From positions 1-27,134 of the forward strand of contig DAOTKE010000028.1 in assembly GCA_035449085.1 (NCBI GenBank): a DNA stretch of 27,134 nt. Direction: 5' to 3'. Below are positions 1-9,032 of the stretch, in pieces. The position numbers and the translations under genes are program-made. How positions within the stretch are numbered: the stretch's first letter is position 1; each line of letters begins with the position of its first letter. The notes under the pieces are model-generated. The model worked only from the letters and a program-made list of their open reading frames with translations. It did not search any database and had not been told where the DNA came from. The DNA is from DUPH01 sp035449085 (GTDB taxonomy: Bacteria; Verrucomicrobiota; Kiritimatiellia; RFP12; UBA1067).

Positions 1-1
1 G

Positions 2-595
2 CCCGGCGACACGCGCGCGGGTCTCTCTGCCCACACCGTGGCAGTAGACCTGCGCACGCTCACCGCGACGGCCTCGTTCGGGCCGCCCGCCGCGCTGGGG
101 CCGGCCGATCTGGCCGGCTTCCTCAGCGCCTTCCGCAACCTGCGCCGCTCGACCGCCCACATGCGCCGCTCCAGCGGCGAGGCTGGCGGCGAGGATGAGA
201 GCGATAACACCCTGGAGTACATGCCGTCCACGTCCAGCGGCTTCACGAAGACGGGATGCGCCAGGCTCGAGATGGGCGGCGGGACGGGCGCCAAGGTCTC
301 CATAGACCCGGCCGCGCTCAAGACCGGCAAGCCCGCGGAGTTCCGAGACATCGAGTTCACGGGGGCCGACGGCGAGCTGAGCCACGCGCGCGTCCTCTGC
401 TCCGAGCCAGAGCCCGGCCCGGCCGACGGAGAAGAGCCTGGCGACCCCTGCGCGGACCACCCCGGCGGCGGCGCGGGCGGAGAGATAGGCGGCGGCGCGG
501 GCGGCGGGATCGGAGGCGGCGCGGGCGGCTCCGGCGGCTCCGGACCCCCCGGCGACGGCCGCCCCGTATGCCCGCCCTCCGCCACAACCACCTGA
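2..595 (+). CDS. Phage-like structural protein, C-terminal part (5' end outside window)
   Basis: The reading frame is open from base 2, so the gene probably begins upstream; the GTG at 38 is only the first possible start codon inside the window. The visible protein starts with a short beta-type stretch followed by FGPPAALGPADLAGFLSAF, a layout I associate with C-terminal parts of large phage tail or virion proteins of this gene neighbourhood (family recall only). The last 45 residues are a glycine-rich low-complexity tail built from imperfect repeats of GGGAGG at about 463-548, ending in a short polar sequence. The stop is 25 bases before the next gene, which has its own ribosome site (GAAAGGACT), so the two are probably cotranscribed. 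Exact function is unknown. The structural assignment is inference from the neighbouring tail-fibre-like gene. Confidence 0.5.
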   Translation, partial: PGDTRAGLSAHTVAVDLRTLTATASFGPPAALGPADLAGFLSAFRNLRRSTAHMRRSSGEAGGEDESDNTLEYMPSTSSGFTKTGCARLEMGGGTGAKVSIDPAALKTGKPAEFRDIEFTGADGELSHARVLCSEPEPGPADGEEPGDPCADHPGGGAGGEIGGGAGGGIGGGAGGSGGSGPPGDGRPVCPPSATTT

Positions 596-620
596 CCTGA
601 CAACGAAAGGACTCTGACCC

Positions 621-3600
621 ATGCCCACCTACCACGCCTCCGCCACACGCTGGCTCAAACGCTACTCCGCCCCCACGCTGACCCCGGTGAGCGCCACGCC
701 CTCGGCCTCCTCAGAGGCGCTGCGGCATCTCAAGTCCGCCCCGTGGCGCATGGTCGCGCGCAACCTCTCGCCGACCGTCGCGCCGCCGCGCCCCGGCGCG
801 GGCAGCGTCTTCACGGACAGCCGCCGGACAGACTACTTCGACGCGTACTTCGGCTGCGACGACCACGCCGAAGACGCCGGCGTGCCGGTGCACCGCGCCC
901 ACGCCGGGGCCGCCTGCTACCGCGTGGCGCTGCCGGAAGAGGCCGCCGGCATCGGAGTGTCCGCCGTCCGCGTGACCGTCACTTGCGACTACCTCACGCC
1001 CCAGGGCGCCCGCGTCGCCGCCGCGCTCTCGGACAGCCCCGCCCCCTCCGCAGACCAGGCCGCCGTGCGCCTGGGCGGCGCCAGCGCGTCCGCCGTGGCC
1101 CCGCGCACGGTCAGCGCCGACGGCCGCACCGGATACGGCGCCACCGGCGCCGCAGAGCTGGCCATGCCCGAAGGCTCCGTGCTGGGCGGATACCTCTATG
1201 TCTACCTCACGCTCGAAGGCCGCCCGGGCGGGCTGTCCGGCTGGCTCGAGGGCAGCGCCTTCATCACGCCCGACATCGAGATCGTGACCGCCGCCGAGAT
1301 CCCCGGCTTCGCGGACGGCTCGCAGATCGGCGGCGGCTACGGCGCCGCGCCGGCGCCGGCGATGCTGGTCAGCTGCGGCGAGCTGCCCGCGCCCTGGGCG
1401 GCCGCGCCGTACCGCGAGATCGCCGTGATCGAGCGCGACATCTGGGAGGCCCCGCCCGTCCCCAAGCGGCTGGAGCTGAGCCTCTACAGCAAATGGCTGG
1501 ACGCGGCGGGCGGCCCCTTCACGGTCACGGTCACCTCGCTGCCCGACAACTGGCTCACCTTCTCCGTCGGCGAACTGCCCGCGTGGCTGACCGCCGCCGT
1601 GAACAGCTCCGCGAGAGCCGTGACGCTCACCGCCGCCGCCGCAGATCCGGGCGCGTCGCGCTCGGCGGACATCACCATATCGTCCGGCCCGGAGACCGCC
1701 ACGCTGCACGTCGACCAGCAGGCCGACGAGATCACCTATCTCGCGGTCACGCCCGCCTCGCTGGGCTTCCCGGCCGGAGGCGGGGTCAAGACCTTTACCG
1801 TCACGTCCCTCCCTAACGGCGTGTCGGAGTTCTCATTCACGAAATCCGCCGGGGCTGACTGGCTCACGCTGGCCGTAGACAACGTCGACACCATGAAGGT
1901 CAACGCAACCGCATCCGCGCAGGCCGCCGGGGCCGCGGGACGCCAGGCGTCCGTCGTATTCAGCGCGGGCTCGGCACAGGTCGCCGCCTACGCGGGCCAG
2001 GACGCAGGCGAGGCTTTGACCTATTTCCACCTGTCCCTCTTTTCGTTCAATCTGACGCACGCGGAATCGGCCTGCACCAATCCCGTCGCGTCTTTCCCCA
2101 ACGGACTCGACATCGGCGATGTGGCCATCGTCTCGGCGCCCGCCTGGATCACCGCCACGGTAGACTCCGTCAATGGAGAGATCGACTGCGCCGTGGCCGC
2201 CAACGGCGGCGGCGCGCGCTCGGGCACCGTGCGGGTCGGCTGCGGCGGCACGCTCAGGGACTTCACGGTCTCGCAGGCCGCGAACCCCTCCGCGCTGTCC
2301 GTCTCGCCCGCTCAGGCGCAGATCTCAGGCGACGGCGGCGCGCTGTCTGCCGCCCTGACGTTCCCCGACGGCGCGACAGAAAAGGCTTTCTCCGGCGGTT
2401 CAGGCGTGACCGGCTCCATCAGCGGCGGCACGCTGTCCGTGACGGTCGCGGCCAACAGCGGCGACGCGCGGACGGTGCCGTGCACCGTCACATGCAAGGT
2501 CGGCGGCGTAGAGCAGAGCGTCTCCTACGGCGTGCTGCAGGGCGGCCGCACGTACTCCGCGCTCGCGTCTCGTCTCGCAAGGCTGACAACGTCCTCCGTC
2601 GCGGCTTTCGGCCCGTCTGTCACCGCAGACTCAGGCATCAGCCATGTCTCCACACACAACGGGCTCTGTATGGTCTCGGGCTCCTTCACCAGCCTGTTCG
2701 GGTGGCGCGGCATGTGCCCGATAAACACCGCGACTGGCGCGGTCATCACGGCGTCATCCGAACTGTCCTCCTGGCTTTTGGCCAACGCCTTCAGCGGCAT
2801 TGCGGCCAGCGGATTCAGCAGCGGCAGGAGCGCGTGGGCGGTGCTCGGCACAAAGACCGGCGGCGTCGGCGCCGCCGTGTTGTGCTACGAGGACTCCGGC
2901 TCATTATTGGGCGGCAGCGCGGCCGGCGAATGGTGGGGCTGGCCCGCGTCGCCGGCACCTGTCAGCGGTTACGACCGCTTCGTCGGCGCATCATCCATGC
3001 TCTTCTCAATCTGCACGACAGCCAAAAAGGCCTACAAGTGGACGGCGACCTATAAATGGGGCGGCCAAAACGGCGCGCAGTTGGGCGGCAGCTTCAGTTC
3101 CACCCCGTCCGCGATCGCCATTTCCCCCTCACTCGTCATCTACGTCGCCGGCAATGGTCTTCTCGGCGCCGGCTCCAACCTCGCCCAGATCGCCCCAGCC
3201 GGCACCGCGTGGTCGCCGGCCGCGCAATCGGCGTACATTCCGCCGGCCAGCCGCTTCACGCCTGACGATTGGACGGGATTGTCCATCGCCTTCACGAGCG
3301 ACGGGCACATGGTCGCCGCAGGTGCGTTCACCGCGATCGGCGGCAACAGCGTCCCATACCTCGCGATGTGGGACGGGTCAAACTGGGTCCCGTTCGGCAG
3401 CGTCCGGCCGGGCGGCGCCGTCCGGTCCATTGCTGCAGACGGCTACGGCGGCCTCATCCTCCTCACCGCCGCCACACCGGGTTACCTGACATACACGCCG
3501 CCTCCAGCCCTGTCTTCTCCAGACCTTGACCCCCTTCCTCCCGTCAGTCTGGACGAGCGGCAGGCGGTCTGCGGCGTGCGCGACCTGTACGCAGCCGCCT

Positions 3601-4235
3601 TCGCGGGCCAGATAACAGCCTACGACTTCACATCTGCAGCACGGCCCGCGCGCCAGCCAGGACTCTGCGCATGCCTGCGCCGCGATGCGTCTGCGGCCGG
3701 CGGCCCAGACCGCGCAAGGCTCATGTTGTCCGCACTGTTCGCACGTCTGGAGATTCCAGAGACGTTCACGCCCTGCAGCGTGGCGCTCACGCCGCCGCCG
3801 CTGGAACTCCTCCGTCTGCCCGCCGGGACACTGCTCGATCTCACCGTATGGTGGTCTCGCGACACCCACCTGTCGCTGGCGGACATCGCGGCCGTGAGCA
3901 ACGAGGCGGCGTGGTGGGCCGGGTTAAAGGGAGAGGTGACCGGAGATCGGACCTTCAAGCTGGGCCAGACTGACGTTGCTCTGCGCGCCTCCTTCCGTCG
4001 CATAGGCCGCGCCTCCTGCGGCGCCGACGTGTTCGCGTGGGATTCCATCGATATCCCTGTGCAAGGGCTCAACGGTCTTCACGGCACTCTGGCGATCACA
4101 GCTTGGCTGTGTGCGGATCAGATAGCGTCTATCCCGGCAGGCGAGGCATTGGGCGTCGGTCTGATGGATGCCGTCGATGGAGGTTTATCTGGTAGCGACA
4201 CCTGTTGGCGTCCCATAGTCACGCTGCTGGGATAA
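621..4235 (+). CDS. BACON-repeat tail-fibre-like protein
   Basis: This 1204-residue protein has no signal peptide or membrane segment. Residues about 285-560 hold at least two or three BACON-type beta-sandwich repeats, seen as the recurring pattern 'L.V.P..L.F.A.GG..TFTVTS.P' followed by W(I/L)T and a later 'SG...V' strand with a closing Q (for example around residues 285-370, 372-460 and 470-555). A further related repeat follows at about 560-645. The next section (about 650-1000) contains beta-propeller-like turns with 'MWDGSNWVPFG' and 'IAADGYGGLILL'. The last 150 residues form another beta-rich domain. BACON domains are known from Bacteroidota glycan-binding proteins and from gut phage tail proteins. 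With the upstream structural gene, a cell- or mucus-glycan-binding tail fibre is the likely role. ATG 621 is preceded by GAAAGGACT. The gene ends at a junction with truncated host DNA. An adhesin of a non-phage element is the alternative. Confidence 0.6.
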   Translation: MPTYHASATRWLKRYSAPTLTPVSATPSASSEALRHLKSAPWRMVARNLSPTVAPPRPGAGSVFTDSRRTDYFDAYFGCDDHAEDAGVPVHRAHAGAACYRVALPEEAAGIGVSAVRVTVTCDYLTPQGARVAAALSDSPAPSADQAAVRLGGASASAVAPRTVSADGRTGYGATGAAELAMPEGSVLGGYLYVYLTLEGRPGGLSGWLEGSAFITPDIEIVTAAEIPGFADGSQIGGGYGAAPAPAMLVSCGELPAPWAAAPYREIAVIERDIWEAPPVPKRLELSLYSKWLDAAGGPFTVTVTSLPDNWLTFSVGELPAWLTAAVNSSARAVTLTAAAADPGASRSADITISSGPETATLHVDQQADEITYLAVTPASLGFPAGGGVKTFTVTSLPNGVSEFSFTKSAGADWLTLAVDNVDTMKVNATASAQAAGAAGRQASVVFSAGSAQVAAYAGQDAGEALTYFHLSLFSFNLTHAESACTNPVASFPNGLDIGDVAIVSAPAWITATVDSVNGEIDCAVAANGGGARSGTVRVGCGGTLRDFTVSQAANPSALSVSPAQAQISGDGGALSAALTFPDGATEKAFSGGSGVTGSISGGTLSVTVAANSGDARTVPCTVTCKVGGVEQSVSYGVLQGGRTYSALASRLARLTTSSVAAFGPSVTADSGISHVSTHNGLCMVSGSFTSLFGWRGMCPINTATGAVITASSELSSWLLANAFSGIAASGFSSGRSAWAVLGTKTGGVGAAVLCYEDSGSLLGGSAAGEWWGWPASPAPVSGYDRFVGASSMLFSICTTAKKAYKWTATYKWGGQNGAQLGGSFSSTPSAIAISPSLVIYVAGNGLLGAGSNLAQIAPAGTAWSPAAQSAYIPPASRFTPDDWTGLSIAFTSDGHMVAAGAFTAIGGNSVPYLAMWDGSNWVPFGSVRPGGAVRSIAADGYGGLILLTAATPGYLTYTPPPALSSPDLDPLPPVSLDERQAVCGVRDLYAAAFAGQITAYDFTSAARPARQPGLCACLRRDASAAGGPDRARLMLSALFARLEIPETFTPCSVALTPPPLELLRLPAGTLLDLTVWWSRDTHLSLADIAAVSNEAAWWAGLKGEVTGDRTFKLGQTDVALRASFRRIGRASCGADVFAWDSIDIPVQGLNGLHGTLAITAWLCADQIASIPAGEALGVGLMDAVDGGLSGSDTCWRPIVTLLG

Positions 4236-4249
4236 TTGCCTCACAAACA

Positions 4250-4285
4250 TTATTCCCGTTTTCTTTTCAAACTTTATTCCCGTTT
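4250..4285. repeat. Pair of 12-bp direct repeats at element/host junction
   Basis: TTATTCCCGTTT occurs at 4250-4261 and again at 4274-4285, 24 bp apart centre to centre, in a short AT-rich stretch just after the stop of the tail-fibre-like gene. On the opposite strand the repeat reads AAACGGGAATAA. The second copy is followed by ACA (4286-4288), and the truncated host frame resumes at 4289. Spaced repeats of this kind next to a terminal CA are typical of ends bound by DDE transposases in Mu-like phages and Tn7-like elements, but only one end is visible here. Confidence 0.55.
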
Positions 4286-4312
4286 ACACCGGTGTGTGCC
4301 CGCACACACTGG
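4286..4312. repeat. Overlapping palindromes at the junction
   Basis: ACACCGGTGT (4286-4295) is a perfect 10-bp palindrome. It overlaps a second inverted repeat, GTGTGTGC at 4292-4299 and GCACACAC at 4302-4309, with only CC between the arms; flanking CC (4289-4290) and GG (4311-4312) can extend the pairing after one mismatch. The structure sits where phage-like DNA gives way to the truncated host gene. It might be part of the element end, an attachment site or a terminator hairpin, although no T-run follows it. It might also be chance within the host coding sequence, since the frame continues through it. Confidence 0.45.
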
Positions 4313-5689
4313 GTCTGTCCGGATGTCACGCTCAGCACGGCGTGGAGCGCTTATCACGGGCGCATGGATATCGCGCTCAGCGCCGATCTGCCCGGCCCAC
4401 GCGACCCGCGCCTGCCACGACTCGCGTTCATTCCGGACGGACGCGGCGATCCCTACGGCAAGCTCCGCATCTCGGACGGCAAGGTTCACGAAAAGGCGTT
4501 TCATCTCGGCCCGTGGTGGGCGGGTGTACAGGACAAGGCCGACGCGCTGGGCGTCGCCGTGTACCGCGATTCGGATCTTCACGATGCGTCCGGCCCGCTC
4601 GCCTCGCACCTGATCTTCCGCAAACAATTGGACAGCGTCTGGATCGGTGACACACGCGTCACCGTTGAGGGCGCAACCAACCGCGTGCCGGCCGGCGCGG
4701 CCGTGTTCCTACGACAAGGCAGCGCCGTGATCGGCATCCGCGTGCCATGGACGCGCGGCCAGGACGGTGCAGCGTCGCCGATCGCCCTGATCGATGACGG
4801 GAACGCTTTTGGAGCGGCACGACTGACCGTCTCCCACACGCGGCTTGATGCTGACGCTGACGCGCATGCGCGCGTACCGGCGGGCGTCGCCTTCTGGCTG
4901 CGCGTCGGCAGCGGCATCGCGGACGACCGCGCGTTTGAAGCATTCCGTCGTGCCTTCACGACGGCCGAAGCTCAGGTACAGGCGACACCCGAAGGCATTG
5001 ACGTCCACGTGTCTGGCGCGACGCAACGCCTGTCTATCACGGGCACGGCGCCCTTCACAGCGGCCGCACAGACCCGTCCTGCGCCACCGACAGGCACACT
5101 CAGCGTGGACGGAGAAAACATCGGGCGACGCATTCTCGGGCGCAGCCCGATCATTCAGAAGTATATGGCGATGCGCCGTCCTGCCGAACCGGTTGTCATC
5201 GCCCCGGAACAAGCGACCGTCTGGGAGGCTGAACACGCCTGCGCAACGGTCCCGTTTGAGATCGGCACGGACGCCGCAGCCTCGGGTGGCGCCTTTCTCT
5301 GGGTACCGGAGATCCCTGGTCAGATTAACAGCGGCGGTGGCGGGCGCGCCGCCTACCGGCTTCAGATCGGACGCGCCGGGCGCTACCTGCTCGAAGGGCG
5401 AGTACTGACTCCCACGCCGGAAGATGATTCCTTCTTTTTGTCTGTGCGAACCCTCGACGGATCCGAGCTAGTGCCCGAGACCCAATGGTCGCCCGGCGTC
5501 TTCACAGCCTGGACCTGGCGCGCCTTCAGAGTCCCCGGACAGCAAGCGACGACCGTACTCGAGCTGCCACAGGGCGAAGTCACCCTCCTCCTGCGGCCGC
5601 GCGAGCATGGCTCAAAGATCGACCAGATCCGACTGACGCCAGTGCCAGCGGAGCGTGTCACCGTCAAACCGCGCGGTGGCGCGGAATGA
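4289..5689 (+). pseudogene. 5'-truncated host gene, secreted carbohydrate-binding-like protein
   Basis: From 4289 the frame reads 466 codons to the stop at 5689, but no plausible start with a ribosome site lies at the beginning, and the frame runs upstream only into element DNA; the upstream TTG at 4205 lies inside the previous gene. The protein is beta-rich. Its last 150 residues contain 'WEAEHACATVPFEIG', an Ala/Gly turn, 'GRYLLEGRVLTPTPEDDSFF' and a final 'LPQGEVTLLLRPREHGSKID', a layout like CBM6/35 or malectin-type carbohydrate-binding modules at the end of secreted glycan-active proteins. I infer that the N-terminal, probably catalytic, part was removed when the left element inserted. 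ATG at 4363 could start a shortened product. The tail overlaps the convergent GNAT gene by 26 bp. The family name is not certain. Confidence 0.55.
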
Positions 5690-6299
5690 GCGGATGGAGT
5701 CCGTAGATCTCGCGTTCGATCGTCTCGACAACCTGCACACGCGACGCCTCGTCCAACGCCATCGGCCATGCCATCAGATTGGACGGCTCGGTGGTCTTGC
5801 CCGCATAGGGCGGCAAGGTCACGGGATGTCCACAGTAGTGGAACCCCAGACGGCGGTAAAAGGTGACACGGCGCGCGGCGAAGAAGTCGGTGCCGAACGG
5901 TTCCACGTCGAGCACGACGGGGTCGACCGCATGGCGCTGCACAGCACGCAGCGCCCGCTGGCCGAGACCGGCCGACCGGAACGCGTCAGCGATTGCCACA
6001 TGCTCGATAAAGCAGAAGCCGGGCAACGACCACATACCGATCACGCCCACCACATCCTGATCGCGCAGAATCGCAGAAAAGCGGTAACGCGGCTGGCGCA
6101 TCACGTGCCGGTGTTCGAACAATGACCGCCGTTCAAAATCAACGAACGACGCGGTGTAGATGGACCAAGCTCTTTGGAACAACTCGCCCTCAGGGTCGAG
6201 ATGCGCAGAAAACCATAACCCATCTTGATTGAAACGCAGGTCTGTTTGACCTGTCGACGAGCAGACCTCACGGGGTCTGTCAGAAGCTACAATATTCAT
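5664..6299 (-). CDS. GNAT-family N-acetyltransferase
   Basis: The 211-residue protein has the layout of a single GNAT domain at about residues 45-160. A central beta-hairpin with 'VVGVIGMWSLPGFCFIEHVA' precedes the acetyl-CoA pyrophosphate-binding turn 'FRSAGLGQRAL' (about 107-117, the Q/RxxGxG/A motif), followed by a helix and the late 'FYRRLGFHYCG' strand typical of the fold. It should transfer an acetyl or acyl group from CoA to an amine; the substrate cannot be read from sequence. The start chosen is ATG 6299; an in-frame TTG at 6317 would add six residues, and neither has a strong ribosome site. It is convergent with the truncated gene on its left (26-bp overlap) and divergent from the rdgC-like gene on its right. 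Confidence 0.8.
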   Translation of the reverse strand: MNIVASDRPREVCSSTGQTDLRFNQDGLWFSAHLDPEGELFQRAWSIYTASFVDFERRSLFEHRHVMRQPRYRFSAILRDQDVVGVIGMWSLPGFCFIEHVAIADAFRSAGLGQRALRAVQRHAVDPVVLDVEPFGTDFFAARRVTFYRRLGFHYCGHPVTLPPYAGKTTEPSNLMAWPMALDEASRVQVVETIEREIYGLHPLIPRHRAV

Positions 6300-6637
6300 A
6301 GGCTCGCCGCCCCGCAAGCGATGCGGCGATGTGCCAACTCACTTTTATCGTGTCGGTTTGTATCCGGCTACGCGCCGGAACCAGCAATCGGTGCCTCTGG
6401 TCAACGACCGTCGCGGGACACCTTTCAGTTGCATCACGATGGGAATAGCGTACGCCATCCCCCCTTGGCTCGGCAAGTGTGAAAATTTTTCAGTTTTCAG
6501 TTGCGGGTCAAGGATTACAGATGACAGGTTGAGCGTTGAAAGTTGAGTTCGTCCATTCTGCCGTGCTGCAATTCGCGGTGACAAGCGCACCGGGAGTGGG
6601 TATCCTACTGCTTCATCCCATTTCCAACGAGGCATCT
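6300..6637. other. Divergent intergenic region with AT-rich palindrome
   Basis: These 338 bases separate the leftward GNAT gene from the rightward rdgC-like gene, and no convincing gene lies within them. An AT-rich tract contains a perfect inverted repeat, TGAAAA-T-TTTTCA (6480-6492), followed by repeated TTTTCAG units. Both promoters probably lie here, but I could not assign a good -35/-10 pair to either gene. The GTTGA-type repeats at about 6527-6547 are low-complexity and not identified further. Confidence 0.4.
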
Positions 6638-7735
6638 ATGGCATTTGACAGCGGCAGTGTGAGTTTCCGGCTCTTTTATCTTCAACAGCAGTACGACTCT
6701 GGTTTGATTGACGCCTTTTCGAAGCATGTTGCGCCACCGATCGAATCGCTCAACCGCGACCCTATCCGAGGTTGGGTGACTTGGCGCCATCTCTTCGACC
6801 GTGCGCTGACGGATGAAACCTGCGTGATCGGCCCCTACCTTCACGCGCAGTGGATGCAGGCCGAGAAGAAGGTGCCGCCCGCATTGCTGCGTGCCTACGT
6901 GAAGATGGAGGAGGACACCGAGTGCCGGGCGCGCGAGACCGAATTCTTGCCGCGTGCCGCCCGCGCCGAGATCAAGCAGCGCGTCACCGAAGCGCTTCTG
7001 CCGAAGATGCCGCCGACCCTGGCCAGCATCCCGGTGGTCGTCGATTTCCGCAACGACCTGCTGGTGGCTGCCGCGCTGTCTGACAAGCAGATCGACACCT
7101 TATCGCCCGCGTTCAAGGAGACGGCCGGCACGCTGCCGATCCTGCTGACGCCCGAGACCGCCGCGCTGCGCCGCAGGCAGGTCAACGCCAACGATCTCGA
7201 TCCGGTCAGCTTTTCGCCAGACCCCGCCCTGGAGCCGCCCAACGAGGCCACGCTGGGCATGGACTTCTTCACCTGGCTCTGGTTCGCCTGGGAGAAGGAA
7301 GGCGGCGTCTGCCATCTGCCTGACGGCCGTGAATTCGGCGTGATGCTCGAAGGCCCGCTGACCTTCTACCGCGAGGGCCAAGGGGCGCACGAGGCGGTCC
7401 TGCGCAAAGGCTCGCCGCTCAATAGCCGTGAGGCCGGCACAGCCCTGCTCTGCGGCAAGAAGCTCAAGCGCGCGAAGGTCGTCATCGCCCAGGGCGATGA
7501 CGTCTTCAGCGCAACCGTTGACGCCGACTTTGCCTTCCGTTCGCTGAAGCTGCCGAAGGGCGAACAGACCGAAGCGGCGGGCCGTTTTGAGGAGCGCATG
7601 CTCATGATCGAGACGTTCTGGTCGGCGTGGCTCGCGCTCTTCGATCGCTTCTTGGATCTGCGCACCGACGCGCAGGCGTGGCCCAAAACGTTGGACGCCA
7701 TGCGCCAGTGGATCGCCCGTTTCGGCGAAGCCTGA
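6638..7735 (+). CDS. rdgC: RdgC-like recombination-associated protein
   Basis: The 365-residue protein matches the RdgC layout. After an N-terminal strand region, a central helical stretch at about 75-125 reads 'KKVPPALLRAYVKMEEDTE' and continues as RAEIKQRV, then LLPKMPP. This corresponds to the conserved 'LP......K' segment of RdgC, followed by the 'SDKQ..L...F.ETAG' strand-helix region (about 148-165). Further on, 'LGMDFFTWLWFAWE' (about 206-219) matches the form found outside the gamma-proteobacteria. E. coli RdgC is a ring-shaped DNA-binding protein that modulates RecA filaments; this longer version probably binds DNA too. ATG 6638 has GAGG upstream. The methyltransferase gene begins 10 bases after the stop, so the two are probably one transcription unit. 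The family call comes from motif recall, and the exact role in this host is inferred. Confidence 0.7.
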   Translation: MAFDSGSVSFRLFYLQQQYDSGLIDAFSKHVAPPIESLNRDPIRGWVTWRHLFDRALTDETCVIGPYLHAQWMQAEKKVPPALLRAYVKMEEDTECRARETEFLPRAARAEIKQRVTEALLPKMPPTLASIPVVVDFRNDLLVAAALSDKQIDTLSPAFKETAGTLPILLTPETAALRRRQVNANDLDPVSFSPDPALEPPNEATLGMDFFTWLWFAWEKEGGVCHLPDGREFGVMLEGPLTFYREGQGAHEAVLRKGSPLNSREAGTALLCGKKLKRAKVVIAQGDDVFSATVDADFAFRSLKLPKGEQTEAAGRFEERMLMIETFWSAWLALFDRFLDLRTDAQAWPKTLDAMRQWIARFGEA

Positions 7736-7745
7736 CCCGACCGGC

Positions 7746-8393
7746 ATGCAGAACGATCCCGTCACGCCTCAAGGACGCCAGCACGTCATCATCGGCGATC
7801 AGACCCTGACGATCGAGACGCCGCCCGATCTTGACGCCCTGCTGGATCGCGCGGCCGCGACAGACCCGCAGGCCGTCGATGCGATCCCCTACTACGCGAT
7901 CCTCTGGCCGGCCGCGCACGGTCTGGCGTGCGACCTTTGGGAACAGCGTGAGCGGCTGCCAGGCCTGCGCGTTATCGAACTGGGCTGCGGGCTCGGCCTG
8001 CCGTCCATCCTTGCGGCACGTCTCGGCGCGCGCGTCGTGGCCACCGACTTCCATCCTGACACCGGCGACTGGCTCCGCCGCAACGCCGACCTAAACGGCG
8101 TGCGCGTCGCGTACCAGCCTCTGGACTGGAACGCCTGCGCGGATCGCTCGCACCCGCTGTGCGCAGACCCGGCGCCACTGGTCATCGGCAGCGACCTGCT
8201 CTACGAGCGGCGTCACATCCCGGCCTTGGTCACGGCCATCGACGCGCTCTGCGCCCCCGGCGGCCAGGCGGTCATCGCCGATCCGGGGCGCGACCACCTG
8301 CCGCTCTTTGCGGCGGCCATGCAGACCTCTGGCTGGCACGCCACCCTGCACCCGGCCGGCGAGATTTACGTCTGCCGCTTCACACGGCCGTAG
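7746..8393 (+). CDS. Class I SAM-dependent methyltransferase (lysine-methyltransferase-like)
   Basis: The 215-residue protein carries a Rossmann methyltransferase core. Motif I is 'VIELGCGLGLPSILAARLGA' (about 76-95), followed by VVATDFHPD at the end of strand beta-2, a 'PLVIGSDLLYE' motif IV-like segment (about 143-153), and C-terminal strands ending in VCRF. The pre-core sequence 'IPYYAILWPAAHGLACDL' resembles the METTL20/ETF-beta lysine methyltransferase and PF10294 groups, which modify proteins. The substrate is not determined by the sequence. ATG 7746 lies 10 bases after the rdgC-like stop, implying cotranscription. The 3' end overlaps the convergent corrinoid-protein gene by 14 bp. Confidence 0.75.
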   Translation: MQNDPVTPQGRQHVIIGDQTLTIETPPDLDALLDRAAATDPQAVDAIPYYAILWPAAHGLACDLWEQRERLPGLRVIELGCGLGLPSILAARLGARVVATDFHPDTGDWLRRNADLNGVRVAYQPLDWNACADRSHPLCADPAPLVIGSDLLYERRHIPALVTAIDALCAPGGQAVIADPGRDHLPLFAAAMQTSGWHATLHPAGEIYVCRFTRP

Positions 8394-9009
8394 CCAGCCG
8401 TTTTGCCAATTCAGCGGCTGAGGCCGCGTCCGGCGAGTAGCCGTCCGCACCGATCTCGTCGCAGAACGCCTGCGTCACCGGCGCTCCGCCGATGATGACC
8501 TTGGCCGGGAGTCCGGCCGCGCGCACCGCCACCACCACGTCGCGCATCGCCACCATCGTGGTGGTGAGCAGGGCTGAAACCCCGACGATCTTAGCACCGT
8601 GTTCCTGGGCCAAAGCGACAAACTTCTCCGGTGCCACACCGATCCCGGCGTCGATCACTTTGAAACCGGCGCCTTCCAGCATCATGCCCACCAGATTCTT
8701 GCCGATATCGTGGAGGTCACCCTTGATGGTCCCGATCACGGCGGTCGCGAAGGGTGTCACGCCGGCAGCAATCAGATGTGGTTTCAACAGGTCGGTTCCC
8801 AGCTTCATCGCGCGTGCCGCCAGCAGCACCTGCGGCACAAAGATCTCGTTTTTCTTAAACCGCTCGCCGATCACGCCCATGCCCGCACACAGCCCGTCGT
8901 TCAACAAGACCGACGCGGCCACACCTTGCTCCAGCGCTGCGGCCACAAGGCTCACCACGTCCGGCGCTTTTCCTTTGATCACCGCTTCCTGAATCTGCTC
9001 GACACTCAT
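8380..9009 (-). CDS. B12-binding corrinoid protein (MtaC/MttC-like)
   Basis: The 209-residue protein has the two-domain form of methyltransferase corrinoid proteins. An N-terminal helical cap (about 1-85) contains 'ALEQGVAASVLLNDGLCAGM' and 'GERFKKNEIFVPQVLLAARA'. A Rossmann B12 domain follows, with the cobalt-ligating motif GDLHDIGKNLV (about 97-107, His 100) and later 'GVSALLTTTM' and IIGGAPV. Such proteins carry a methyl group on cobalamin between a substrate-specific methyltransferase and an acceptor such as tetrahydrofolate or CoM. Neither partner is encoded in the window, so substrate and pathway are unknown. ATG 9009 is preceded by AAGGAGA; an upstream ATG at 9054 would overlap the previous gene. 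It lies 23 bases downstream of the GYF/coiled-coil gene on the same strand and is probably the last gene of that operon. Confidence 0.85.
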   Translation of the reverse strand: MSVEQIQEAVIKGKAPDVVSLVAAALEQGVAASVLLNDGLCAGMGVIGERFKKNEIFVPQVLLAARAMKLGTDLLKPHLIAAGVTPFATAVIGTIKGDLHDIGKNLVGMMLEGAGFKVIDAGIGVAPEKFVALAQEHGAKIVGVSALLTTTMVAMRDVVVAVRAAGLPAKVIIGGAPVTQAFCDEIGADGYSPDAASAAELAKRLATAV

Positions 9010-9032
9010 GCTCGCTTCTCCTTGCTCCCAAT

